Origin: Pomphorhynchus laevis
Taxonomy: Eukaryota > Acanthocephala > Palaeacanthocephala > Echinorhynchida > Pomphorhynchidae
Direction: 5' to 3'
Length of the DNA: 64,000 nt
NCBI GenBank assembly: GCA_012934845.2
Contig: WNNJ02002146.1
Location: 19,316-83,315, forward strand
Of the stretch, positions 49,804 to 62,280 are shown piece by piece; the stretch's first letter is position 1; the number at the start of each line of letters is the position of its first letter. Under the pieces are notes generated by a model. It was not told the DNA's origin. It worked only from the letters and a program-made list of their open reading frames with translations, and made no database searches. A program made the translations under genes and the position numbers.

Positions 49804-52800
49804 ATGATCGCTACCTTTTTTATGGGATTAAGTTGCTTGGCCTTGGCACAAGTGTATGACCCAGCAATGACACTGAGAAGTGAAATATTGAAAGAGAGTA
49901 TGGTAAATAAGTGAACATTAATACAAATAAAATATTTTGTTTCAGTTATACAACGATCATCATCATTTATTGCGCAGGTCAAAGAGAGGGATGAAAAACT
50001 TTGATGTGTTAATGAACCGGATCGAAAGCTCTAAAATTCCGAATGATCCTCTTTATCAAAAGCAATGGTATCTAGTAAGTAAATGATTAAAGGCATTAAA
50101 CTATTTTAGGGCATTTTTTCAAGATACATTTTAACAGACGTATATTGCAAGTTGAAATCAAACTTGGGTTGTAATCAGTAAAATCCACAGATAGAAATTT
50201 TACATTTGTTCTGTCAGTTTAATTTAAAATTTGCTATAATAATTGTTGAGGCATCAAAAATCAAATATACTTGACTGATTTTAAAACTCAAATCTCTTGA
50301 ATTTAATTACAAAATGAGATAATTCAGAGCAAGTTGATCTATAGACAAAAATACAGCAAATAAATATTTCTCTAGACATTTAAATTTTTCGCGTATATCC
50401 AACTGAAGCGGTAAAAATTTGTTTTTACATTATCAAATACTAATAGAAATACATTATTCTTAAATTAAATGTTGAGAGTTATTTAAATCTTTCGAGTCTT
50501 AACATAAAATTTCATTTTCGGCTTAATATTTGTATATTAGCAAATATTAATGAAGTTTAATAACTCCATTAGTATTTTTACAAATATATTAAAATATTAT
50601 TTAAAAAAATTATAAATGTAAAAATTTTTAAGTTCAAATTGTCTAAATCAATATATTTATAAAAAAGGGTTTGTAATAGAAAACAAAAAATAAATTATAA
50701 TAAACAAATTATTTTTTTTAAATTAATAATTAATTTTTATAATAAAAATTAATAAAAAATGTATTAATGCCTATTTATACGGTGTGTTATCACAGCGAAT
50801 ATGTTAAAATAGTTTTGTTAGTTTGATTCAAAGAATTCAGTTGACGATATTAAAATTTTCTTAAATTAAACGTTTACTTTTTAAATTTAATTATATGATA
50901 TTGAATAAAACTACTGGCGACGCTATATTAAAATACTACAAAATCTGAAAGAATTGACTTTACTTTTTTAGTATTACACACAAACAGGAAAGTTTAAACC
51001 TGTACGTTTTTAAAACTTTCGTCGAGAAGCTTTACCCGGAATGCACCTACAACAGACGCCTTGTACTCAATGGGGCGTTTAGGCCTTATTCTACTCATCA
51101 CTGCGAGGTGGTATTATCAGTGTAGCCCTGTAGCTACACAACTTCGGCAATACTTGATCCTTAGTAAACCTCTGAAGGAAATCGCAAATCAAACGCTCCT
51201 CCGCCGGTTACCAGTCCTACTTTTGTACGATTTGCAATAGTAGTGGTCTCACAGGCCAGCACGTGTGCTATCAATTTTTCTTTAATCAATTTACTAAGGC
51301 TGCTAAATAAGCAACACCTGCTTGAATTCAGCTGTAGCAGAAAAAACGAGCAAAAAGCTCTAGCGCAGATGCTAAACTACGTCACTCCACATGTAGCAGC
51401 TAAATGAATACAGCAGTAATTAGTGACGCTTAATTAATTGGAAATACGACGTTGTAAATCTGAAAGAAATTACTTCACTTTTTTAGTATTACATACGAAC
51501 AGGAAAGTATAAACCTGCATGTTTTTACAACCTTCGTTGGGAATCTTAATCCGGAATGCACCTACAACAGACGCCTAGTCCCCAATGGAGCGTTTCGACC
51601 TTAGTCTACTCACGACTACAGGATGGTATCATCAGTGTAGCCCTATAGCTACACAACTTCGACAGTACTTGATCCTTAGTAAACCTCTGAAAGGAAATCG
51701 CACAGCATACGCTCTTCCGCCTGTTACCAGTGCAACGTCTGGTATCATTCGTCTAGTATCATATCACACGAACAAGAAAGTTTAAACATGCAAAATGTAT
51801 TCATTTAGCTGCTATATGTGGAGTGACTTAGTTTAGCATATGCGTTAGAGCTTTTGCTCGTGCTTTGTGCTACAGCTGAATTCAAGCATATGTTGCTTGT
51901 TCAGTAACCTTAGTAAATCGATGAAGGAAGAAGCGATAGCATACGTGTCGCCCTATAAAGCCACTCTTATTGCAAATCGTACCAGACGTAGGACTGTTAA
52001 CCGGCGGAGGAGCGTGTGCTTTGCGATTTCCTTTCATAGGTTTACCAAGTACCAAGTATTGTCGAAGTTGTGTAGTTACAGGGCCACTCTTATAGATCAC
52101 CCTGTAGTGATGAGTATACTAAGGTCGAAACGACTCATTGTGGGATTAGGCGTCTGTGGTAGGCGCATTTCGGGTTAAGCTTCCCGACGAAGGTTTTTAA
52201 AATAGCATAAGGTTTATACTTTCCTGACCGTGTGAATTAAAAAAGTTGTATTAACATTATTCGTTTTAAATTATACTGTTTACATACATCTAATTTTCAC
52301 ATCCTAATATATTAATATTACATACCAATAAAAATATAATTGGTGGTTTCATCGTTTGTGCTAATATTGAAATCAAAAGATACACTAGGTATAATCTGCA
52401 ATGTTTTAAAGCAGAAATAATATTTTACTTTTACATAGAATAAATATCAGAAATAAATATCAAAAATAAATATCAGAAATCTATCAGATTGAATTATGTT
52501 TTTAAATTATATTCATGTATATACATTTATTATAGCCATATGTGTAAAAATAGGTATAAGAAATCCATCAGTGGTTTTCATAATTCCAATTTGTAAAATA
52601 ACTTTTTCATCTAACTTAAGAAAAACGACGGATCTAGTGGTGGAGCAAAAGGCCTCGATTTAAATGTTCAAGGCGCATGGAAACTTGGATTCACTGGCAG
52701 AAATGTTACCGTGGCCATTTTGGATGATGGTATATTCGACTTTTTATTTAAATATAGCAGTTGTAAATTTTTTTAGGAATCGATTATACACACAAAGATC

Positions 52801-55800
52801 TATATAAAAATTACGTTAGTAAATTACCGCTATGAAAAGTTAATCGCGATATATTCATCAAAATAATACATTTAATAGTTAAATGAATAGCTAAATTTAG
52901 AACAAATTCATAGCTGAATTCATATTCAATTATTTGAATTTTCAGAGTAATTGCCAGATAATGTTTAAATTTATTTAATCTGGTATAATCACTGTTTAAA
53001 TCGCTATCCATGCATAATAATGCTTATTTATTATGTTAATTAATATTAATCATTACTCGGGTTAATTAATAATTAACTTAATTTTATAAATTTTAAAAAT
53101 TGATTTTTGATTTATCGAATAACGTATTTTTGATATTTAAATCTCGAATAATACATAAATTGATTTGTATCACGTAAATTTATGATTAGTAATCAGACAA
53201 ATAAAAGAAAAAAAAACATCGTTCTGATGAAAGGCGTTTAAATAATAATTTAAATTTAAATTATTTGATCAAAGGAAAAATGATAAAAAAAATTAAAATT
53301 TTATTTAAATAGAAAATTTAGTTTGTTGTTTACAAATGAGAAATTTTATATCAGATTTTATATTTTATAATATTTTTTATTATATTATCAATTTTATATT
53401 TTGATATTATATGGGTTTAGGAGTTTTATAATTAAAAAATCAACAAAGCTGTAAGGACAGCGACAACATTATCACTATATTTAATGTTGAGCAGAATAGA
53501 CAGAAAGCAACAGGTTTGTTGAAGATATAAAATACATGCTATTTAGAAATGTCTCAGAATATATTGCGATTGTGTTAAGTTCTAACCGGCTTAGAACGAT
53601 CAGATCGCCGCACATCATCATATTCGTTGATAATGTATTTGCCTGAATAGGCCGGAAGCATTAAAACATCAAATTTTTGTTTTTATAAATTTCTTCTTCA
53701 ATGTTAAAAAATGATGATTTTCGACACTTTAAAGTTTTCTTAATGACATGAACAAATAAAATAAAACCTAAAAATCTCGAAAATACAAGGAATAGATTCT
53801 TAATAATTGTTCAATAAAACCATGTCGTCACTTTGTATGTAACTGAATGAGTATCCCGAAAATTAATAAAATGTAATTAAAAAATATATTAAGTTATAAT
53901 TGAATATTAATATACAAAGAGAAAAATAATAAAAAGTTACCAAGGAAAATGGTAAATTCTTCAAAGTTCCAAGTTACAGCTTCATAAAAGATAAATATTT
54001 TATTATATGTGTTGGTCAGAATGGCCAGTTCCCAACATCGTTTAGGTAATAAAATTTACAATATTCATCAATTATTTACAAAAGGACAGATTTTTAATAT
54101 ACGAATACGCGAAAAAGCAAAATTGTAATTTTTGTAGAAAGTTAAATATCGCTCCTAAATAAAAATTTTATTTAATTAAATTTTATTTGGGTCGATATTT
54201 GATTGTAATTAACTAATGACTTCCATTAATGATATTGTCAAATAACAAAGTATAAAATTAAATAATATAGTGTAAAATTCAATAATACCACAATTTTGTA
54301 GTTTTTATGTTTACATAACCTTTGAAGTTAATTAATTTAATTAAATTTAATTTGGGTTGATATTTGATTGTAATTTACAAATAATTTCTATGTATGATAT
54401 TGTCAAATAACAAAGTATAAAATTAAATAATATAGTGTAAAATTCAATAATACCACAATTTTGTAGTTTTTATGTTTACATAACCTTTGAAGTTAATTAA
54501 TTTAATTAAATTTAATTTGGGTTGATATTTGATTGCAATTTACTAATAATTTCTATTAATGATATTGTCGAATAACAAAGTATAAAATTAAATAATATAA
54601 TGTAAAATTCAACAATACCACAATTCTGTATTTTTATGTTTACATATCCTTTAAAGTTAATTAATTTAATTAAATTTAATTTGGGTTGATATTTGATTGT
54701 AATTAACTAATAACTTCCATTAATGATATTGTCAAATAACAAAGTATAAAATTAAATAATATAGTGTAAAATTCAACAATACCACAATTCTGTATTTTTT
54801 ATGTTTACATAACCTTTTAATTAATTTAATTAAATTTAATTTGGGTTGATATTTGATTGTCATTTACTAATAATTTCTATAAATGATATTGTCGAATAAG
54901 AAAGTATAAATTAAATAGTATAATGTAAAATTGAACAATACGACAATTTTGTATTTTTGTTTACATAATTTTTAAAGTTAATTAATTTAATTAAATTTAA
55001 TTTGGGTTGATATTTGATTGTAATTTACTAATAATTTCTATTAATGATATTGTCGAATAAGAAAGTATAAAATTAAATAATATAATGTTAAATTTAACAA
55101 TACCACAATTCTGTATTTTTTATGTTTACATAACATTTGAAGTTAATTAATTTAATTACATTTAATTTGGGTTGATATTTGATTGTAATTTACTAATAAT
55201 TTCTATTAATGATATTGTCGAATAAGAAAGTATAAAATTAAATAATATAATGTAACATTCAACAATATCACAATTCTGTATTTTTTATGTTTACATAGCC
55301 TTTGAATTAATTAATTAAATTAAATTTAATTTAATTTGGGTTGATATTTGATTGTAATTTACTAATAATTTCTATGTATGATATTGTCGAATAACAGAGT
55401 ATAAAATTAAATAATATAATGTAAAATTCAACAATACCACAATTTTGTATTTTTTGTTTACATAACCTTTGAAGTTAGAATTACTTAAAAAGTAAATTAT
55501 TTAGCTGTTCAGCAAATTGTCATATTTTTTTGATATTCACATAATAAATCTGCAATACCTTAATATGCGAACTGTAATAGCTTATATATTTCGGCTTTCC
55601 TGATTATTTATCTTTAAGTATAAAAGATTATAATTTTTATATTTTTTATTGAGTTTTTTATTCAAAAAATTTTTTACACAAAAAATAGTACAAAAACCCT
55701 ACAATTTTTAGCATAAATGTGTCATTATTGTCGTTGCTATACAGATTGAAGTAAATAATAAATTTAATAATTTGAATCAAATTAAATAATAAAAATGATT

Positions 55801-58800
55801 AATGCAAAGTTGAGCATTAGGGTTAAATCTAATATACATGAAGAGATAAGTTATTACGCAAAGATATGTGCGATATTATAATATTAATATAATATCATAA
55901 GACAGGGTTCTTATGATAGAACCCTGTCTTATGTTCCCTGTAAGACAGGGTTCTTAACAATGTCTTACAGGGAACCCTTTAAGACAGGGTTCGTCAACCT
56001 TTTTTTCGCCGTGGCCCGCTTTTCATAAAGCTAGATAGCTGTTGCCCCTCAAATTTCGTTTTTGCAAAAAAATATTTAACTTATACAAATTTTAAATAAA
56101 ATTCAAATATACAAACACGAAATCTACTTGTGAGCGGTCCTTGTTTACTTAATTTTTGCCATCTATTCTGCTTGAGTCATATTTCACAGCGGACCTAATT
56201 CGACTAGGTGTGCGCCCGTTGAAAACTCTGTGGCCCCCTAAAAAACTCTGTGTCCCGCCAACTCTTACAAAATTGTCTGTAGCCTTCTGAACTTTTAAGA
56301 GCCCACCAGGGGGCCACAGGGCTCCCGTTGACGAACCCTGTTGTAAGATATTATGTTAAGATATTATTAAATATATGTTCAGATATTTACATATTGACGA
56401 TTAAATGTGAATTAATATTTAATTACATTTTTAATATTTAATTAATTTATTATTTACCTAAAATATTAATTTATATTTTACTTGAATTAATTAAAAATTA
56501 AATAGTAAAGTAAAATTAAATAGTTTTATAATAATGATAAATTTCATAATTTAAAGCAGAATTAATATTAATAATCGAGTTTTATGTATAGTTGAGCATT
56601 CACTTCAAATTTTTAAAAGAACGAGAAAAATTGATATCCACAAATAAAAAATATGCTTTTATTTTTAATAAATTGAATATTTACGCAAAGTGTATATGCA
56701 ACAATATTAAACATAATATAATGATTTGATATATTTACGAAAAATCTAATAAAATGTAATCTGAAAATAGTTGCTGCGATGTACGATACAATACATTAAA
56801 GGAGATAATACATTTGGTGTTTGATGTCATCATTACGTTATATTAACAGTTACTTCATCAATGCAGAATTATATGTACTAATCGTATTATAGTTAGTATT
56901 TTATTATTTCTCGTATCCACTAAAAATGAACACATCTTCAAGAAATCACCTACATTTTCATTAATCATTACAAATTAATAGACATTGTGTTACTTTGAGA
57001 TACTACTTCCAAACAATGTACATCGCATTACTATATTTGGCCTTTCAGTTGTGTCTAAGAAAGTAGGCCAAAACATTCCATAGCATCGCAGGCCTACTGA
57101 AAAGAAATCGTCTTCTATTCATTTATCTGATTTATACATGAAAATATATTTAGTATCACGAAGCTAGTTATGATTACAGTAGCAACGATCATTACCCATA
57201 CCCCAGATATACGGATGATTGGTTCAATAGGTAATTTTTGTACCTTCGTGATTTACAAGTAATTTAAGAATTTGATTATGCACATTTTTAATGACTAACC
57301 GACATTTTTATTTATTTGAATTATTTTAGTTTTACATGGAACGCTCAAATTAAACCGTTAGAATTATTTTTATAGTAAAATTTTTAAATATTTTCTATCT
57401 TAGTTGATTAAATTATAAAAACAATGAAATTTTTGAATTGATTTAGTGTTTGATTCAATTTAAATACACTTTAATTTTTGAAAAATTAAATTATTAACTT
57501 TAATATAAAGCAACTTATCGAACTTGATCAAAACTATATTTGTACTCTTGCCTTAGCTTTTGAACCGAGAAAAAGTTTTAATTTCTGTGAGAAAGCTACA
57601 ACGTGATTAAATTTACTTCGAAACTAATCCAACGCGATATATTATGAAAATTCGCTTAAAATTACTTAAAATGTAAGCTTAAAATTGTGAATTCTTTAAA
57701 CTTTTAAAATTTATATAGCAAAGATTTTGTTAAAGCTTAAACTGTACTTGTTTGTATGAAATGTTAGATAAAAAGTAGTAAATAATAATATCTGTCAAGA
57801 ATTGATCCCAGCGTAATTTAAAATTTTACTAATTGTATAATTTAATTGTTTAAATAATGTATTTACTTTTTGTTCGGTTTTTTTGTCTGCAAAAAAAACA
57901 GATTGTATCAGTATTTTTTGTATCAGTAACCCTTTATGAAGAATATAAAATCCACTTTTTATTCACCGAAAGCAAAAATTAAATATTTAATTTTATATTT
58001 TACTCAACTTTTTTAATTAGAAAATTAATAATTTAAAATTTGGATTTAAAAATTAAAATTTTTTAATTTGTTTAAAAGCCGAAATATATTTTGTTATCTA
58101 TAATAATTAACTTCAAATGTCGAAATGCTGATATCAATCATGTTAAACATTTAGTCATGGTACACGATGCGCTGGTGAAATAGCTGCTGCGAAAGATAAT
58201 GGAATATGTGGAGTTGGTGTTGCCTACAATGCTCGAATCGCAGGTAAGAATATCAATCAATGCATATTCCTGCTAATAAGTATTGTAGATTCTAAAGAAT
58301 CTACAATATAATTATAAAAAATATGATATAAGCATATTAATAAATATTAATAATAAATTTTATAAATATCTGACAATCTGATTAAATTGACTGATCTAAA
58401 TCTATTGAGCTTAAATATATCAAAATCAAAAATTATGCCTATCAACCTAAAGAGTCGACATAGCCCATTAATAGTCGATCATGGGCTGAAACGTGTTAAT
58501 AGTATTCGAATACTATGCGTTAATTTTACCGCCAACCTGTTGTATATATTGCATTAGTAAGATCATCATTACTAGTTTATGGATATCCCGTTTTTTTTGT
58601 AATGTAGCCTCACGAGACCTTCAAAAAATGTTAAAAATTCATAGGTTCGCAGAGCGCATTTGTAGAAAAAATTTAGTCACTCTCGCGGAAGTTTTAAACA
58701 TGGCGTTTACCAAACTCGCTCGTAATATAGAGTTTATATCCCAATTATTTGAACTTTGTTTCGGGCATACTAACTGTACTGAACAGAGTAAGTATGGCCA

Positions 58801-61800
58801 TAAAAGGTTCTATAATAAAAGGTTCGATTAAAAGGGCCATAAAAGGGCCATAAAAGGTTCGATTCGAGGTGCTATAGCACCTCGAATCGAAAAGTTTTCA
58901 TTTTCGTTCCTATTCAAAGCTATTAGATCATTGAAAGAGCAGAGTCGAAAATCCAGAAGGTTGTAAATTGGCAATCTCCACATCTCAGTAAAACAATTTT
59001 TCTTGAATGGTGTTTATCCTACCTTTTCACAGCTGCAAATGATCCTTATTATTATATATTTTTTTATTTTTTTTATTTTTTATCAAATTTAAAGAAGTTG
59101 TACACAAATTAAGCAGAGATAGTTGCTTATTTGTATTTTGTAACATGTTCACTTTTTTGATAAAAAATCAATCAATAATAAATTCGTCTTATAATTTCTT
59201 ATTTTATTATTCTTCTCGATGTTTAAACGTCCTGAATAATTCAGATCGAAATAAATATTATTATTTAAATATTTTTATTTTAAATATGTTATTTTTGTAA
59301 TAATTAACTTATGCAATATTAACATCAGCCTGTTTAGATGCCAATTTTATAAAAAAATCCAATCTTGGTATTGTAGCTAATTTGTCTTAAACTCTTAAAA
59401 GTTACATAAGAAACTTTCAATATAACAAATTAGTATTAAATATTATTATCATCATCAATGGAAAATCGTTCACAAGGGAAATTATTAAATTGATTTGTTT
59501 ATTTTTACTCGGATCAAGGTATACGAATGTTGGATCAATCTGTAATGACAGACATAATAGAGGCAAAGTCCCTATCACATAAACCAAACTTAATTGACAT
59601 ATACAGCGTTTCTTGGGGACCAGTTGATAATGGGAAAATAATAGATGGGCCGAGAATATATACCCAGATTGCAATGTTAAATGGAATAAATAATGTAAGT
59701 ATTAACTTGTTATTATAGATAATCTAATTTTCCGTGCTTATCAAAGATCAACAAACCGAAAAGTATTATCTCCATATAACATATGCTATATGGGTAATTA
59801 TTAAAGCATAATTTAATAAAACAGAAAATATAATCAAATTTAAACAAATTAATCAAATAAAAATACTATAAACAAATTGATATATAATTATTTAATAAAT
59901 ATTTTATATTTTTAATGTAGTTATTAATTATAATTAATAATTACTTAATCAAAATAAATATTAAATAAGATAATAATATATATAAATTAATATAGCACGT
60001 TGCCATTATACCTTTGATAGCCCTTTGATACACTTATATACATAAACATTTATCTCAAATAAATTGATTTTATCATGCAAGCATACAAAAATGAAATTCA
60101 TTTTAAATTCACTGATGTTTTTTATTAGCTACTTTTAAAATTAAATATTTAACGATTAATAAAATTTTAACATTTATAAGCAAGAATAAGTTCCCGTTGT
60201 AACAATAGATAACAAAATGTCTTTTTGCAAGGAAGATACAAATATTGGATTAGGCTTCCATTTCGATGATCACCTTTCCCTTAAACCCTTCGTCCGTGAC
60301 AAGGTCCGCTCGTCTAACTTAATTCTCCGTGACATCCGCCGTATCCGCCCCCTTATCGACTTCCGTTCTTGTATGTCTCTTCTTTCATCGCTTCTTTTCC
60401 CTAAAATCGATTACTGCCTCAGCCTTTTCGCCAATTCTCCAAAATCCATCATCCTACCCTTACAACGAATAATCAACACCGCCGTTCGAGTGCTCTTTCG
60501 TCTCCGTCGCTTCGACCACACATCCACATATTTTGCCCAACTCTCCTGGCCCACCATCCACATCCGCATCAAACTCAGCCTTCTTCTCGTTACCTTTCGT
60601 CTCATCGCTGTCGGCTTCCCATCGTTCATCAACCTTCCTTTCTTAGACGATACTCGCCCCACCTCGCTATCGCTTCGTTCCTGTCATACCCTCTTACTCC
60701 ACGTTCCTAATTACTCCAACAACTACGGTCTCCGATCCTTCCACGTTGCCGCCTCACTCGCCTGGAATCAACTCCCTCTCGACGTCCGCCGCGCTCCCTC
60801 CTTTATCACATTCAAACACCTCCTCCGTTCACACCTTCTCGACACCTGATTCACAGTTTTGTTTTGTTGTGGTCATGTAAGCGTGCGCTGGCACGCATTT
60901 GCCACGTTAAAATAAATCCTTTTTTAAATAATTTATTAAAAAAATTATTACGAAACAAATTTCGTTATTTATTTTTTACGAAAAAATGAAAAAATGTCAA
61001 CGTTATACAATTGTTACCCTATAAACAAGAAGACTCTGATATTTTTAAACAACCTAATTTTTTGATAGATAAATATTTTATTAATACACAAACGAAAATT
61101 TGAAACTTGTTGTTAAATGATGTCTGATAAATTTCGCTTCCCCGCATGGAAATCATCTAACGCACGAAGCTGTTGAGTACAAAATAATAATTCGGTCATT
61201 TAACAATGCAAGCTGTAATGTAATTAAAAACATGACTTTTTATAAAATAGGTAAATGTACAGGAATTTATTAACGGATTTACCTTTCGTTAACGGGCCAC
61301 AAACAACTTAAACAAGGTAATATCCGAACAGCATTTGGGCAAGCTCAGGCAATCATCTTGGCAATTCATATTTTCAATCTAGTTAGAAATCTAGATCTGC
61401 GCTGGCAGTGTGTTGGTGATCCAGATCGGCGCAGGCGATTTAGTTGGAAATCCAATTAGTTCGACTGAATTATGCAGTCGAACTAATAATTTATAAAATA
61501 ATAAATTAATTCATCTTTGGTGTTTATGGAAATTAATTATTTAAAATATGGAAACCATAATTTAAAATCAATTGAACCAGCCAATAAATACAACCAATTG
61601 TACCAAAAAACATTAAAAGAAATTATTTTTTTCTCTCGTTTTACGCTCAGGGTAGACACGGCAAAGGTAGTATCTATGTTTGGGCATCCGGTGATGGAGG
61701 TATCTACGATGATTGTAATTGTGACGGTTACACCAATTCAATGTGGACCATTTCGATAAATTCTGCAATTATTAACGGGGAAACGGCAATCTATGATGAA

Positions 61801-62280
61801 TCGTGTTCATCCACTCTTGCATCTACATTCAGTAATAGTGGAAGTCGAAAATCATATTTTAGAGATGACAGTCTTCATGCGAAAAATAGAGCCACAGGAG
61901 TTGCCACAACTGATCTATACGGTCGTTGTACAGTTCATCATAGCGGAACTAGTGCATCCGCACCTCAAGCAGCTGGGGTATTCGCGATTACGCTCGAATC
62001 CAAGTAAGTACGACTTTGGTAAAGCTTTTTAAGAAAATCAGTTTAGTCCTAGCCTTACATGGAGAGATATTCAGCATTTAACAGTTTTAACTACTGATCG
62101 AAATCATCTTCATGATAGAAGTGGCACACACCTATGGAAATTAAACGGTGCTGGATTAGAGTTTAATCATCTATTCGGCTTTGGTGTTTTAAATGCTGAA
62201 AAGATGGTAAAATTAGCTAAATTATGGAAACCATTACCGGAAAGAACGTATTGTATGGCTGGTGCTTTTACTAGAACAAT
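49804..62280 (+). CDS. PCSK2: prohormone convertase 2 (PC2), 5' and catalytic exons, 3' end outside window
   Basis: PC2 is the secretory-granule serine protease that cuts neuropeptide precursors at dibasic sites. Exons: 49804-49902, 49946-50074, 52621-52729, 52777-52814, 57154-57230, 58155-58243, 59519-59694, 61651-62003, 62047-62280; phases agree throughout. Exon 2 has RRSKR-G, a furin-type propeptide site, and [11 protein letters not shown]. Catalytic residues: Asp in VAILDDGID (exons 3-4), His in SHGTRCAGE (exons 5-6), Ser in [10 protein letters not shown] (exon 8). The oxyanion position is Asp (WASGDGG), the hallmark that separates PC2 from furin and PC1/3, which have Asn. An extra run of roughly 17 residues follows LASTFSNS. 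Exon 1 ([15 protein letters not shown], signal-peptide-like) is less certain, since the pro-region is shorter than usual. The P domain must lie past 62281. Introns range from 43 bp to 4.3 kb and hold many repeats. Confidence 0.93.
50930..52240. repeat. three-copy repeat with degenerate hammerhead-like cores (two direct, one inverted)
   Basis: Copy 1 (about 50930-51430) and copy 2 (about 51440-51800) are in the same orientation; copy 3 (about 51800-52240) is inverted. All carry AGTATTACACAC/AGGAAAGT, CCGGAATGCACCTACAACAG, ACGCC, a CTACTCA block and TAGCTACACAACTTCG. Read on the minus strand of copies 1-2 and the plus strand of copy 3, the shared text is GTGATGAGTA, GACTAAGGTC, GAAACG, then AGGCGTCTG with the ACGCC/GGCGT arms pairing. 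That resembles stem II, GAAA, stem III and a GTC site, but the first core base is G not C, and each copy has other changes. It lies in PC2 intron 2. Confidence 0.65.
52815..54169. other. PC2 intron 4 (part), no feature recognised
   Basis: AT-rich. No element core or exon was seen. A short unfamiliar, less AT-rich block lies at about 53450-53660. Confidence 0.4.
54170..55490. repeat. tandem satellite, about 165-bp unit, eight copies
   Basis: The marker TTGGGTTGATATTTGATTG recurs at about 54352, 54517, 54681, 54841, 55002, 55167 and 55336, with a diverged first copy (TTGGGTCGATATTTG) at 54186, so spacing is 160-169 bp. Each unit also holds ATGATATTGTC(G/A)AATAA, ACCACAATT(T/C)TGTA and TATGTTTACATAACCTTT. 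Small indels distinguish copies. It lies in PC2 intron 4. Confidence 0.9.
55899..55974. repeat. two adjacent perfect hairpins built from hAT-end-like sequence
   Basis: AAGACAGGGTTCT (55899-55911) pairs with AGAACCCTGTCTT (55918-55930). TTCCCTGTAAGAC (55934-55946) pairs with GTCTTACAGGGAA (55962-55974). CAGGGTTC is also the terminal sequence of the MITE starting at 55985. Confidence 0.75.
55985..56340. mobile_element. hAT-type MITE, 356 bp
   Basis: The ends are CAGGGTTCGTCAACC and GGTTGACGAACCCTG-like (right end CGTTGACGAACCCTG), i.e. inverted terminal repeats starting with CAGGG, as in hAT elements. The subterminal regions also pair in part (GTGGCCC/GGGCCAC). Flanking 8-mers CTTTAAGA and TTGTAAGA match at six of eight positions, compatible with an aged 8-bp target-site duplication. 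There is no transposase frame, so it is non-autonomous. It is much less AT-rich than its surroundings, which marks it as an immigrant. It lies in PC2 intron 4. Confidence 0.85.
58440..58850 (+). mobile_element. LINE C-terminal fragment
   Basis: The plus-strand frame from 58493 carries [20 protein letters not shown] near 58600, [20 protein letters not shown], and [14 protein letters not shown] to a stop at 58831. The 'QK.L...R.CR...L....L....F...A..I....HPL......R' layout followed by a KRF..S-type end is what LINE RT thumb-to-end regions look like. I cannot name the clade. It lies in PC2 intron 6. Confidence 0.45.
58858..58891. repeat. 34-bp perfect palindrome
   Basis: TTCGATTCGAGGTGCTA is followed directly by its exact reverse complement with no loop. 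Just upstream, GGCCATAAAAGG and AAAAGGTTC units are repeated several times (58795-58860). Confidence 0.85.
60250..60925 (+). mobile_element. L2/CR1-like LINE copy 4, 3' end only, ORF open
   Basis: It begins abruptly inside the RT thumb ([20 protein letters not shown]) and is open to the stop at 60849: [60 protein letters not shown]. The 3' UTR has the family hairpin GCGTGC-GCTG-GCACGC (60881-60896) and ends AAATAAATCCTTTTTT. The open frame and good match suggest it is the youngest of the four copies. It lies in PC2 intron 7. Confidence 0.9.
61455..61490. repeat. hairpin-forming inverted repeat
   Basis: ATTAGTTCGACT and AGTCGAACTAAT flank a 9-nt loop. It stands in PC2 intron 7, about 160 bp before exon 8. 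Role unknown. Confidence 0.6.

Noticed and set aside
49782-49982. Minus-strand frame opposite the first PC2 exons
   Set aside because: Antisense shadow of the PC2 signal-peptide and propeptide exons.
58855-58895. GGTTCGATTC resembling a tRNA T-loop
   Set aside because: It is part of a perfect palindrome. No acceptor, D or anticodon arms can be built around it. No tRNA, rRNA or CRISPR array was found anywhere in the window.
60411-60662. 83-aa minus-strand frame
   Set aside because: Antisense shadow of the L2-like LINE 3' end, rich in Arg because of the C-rich sense strand; the same holds for 38363-38581 and 34241-34429.
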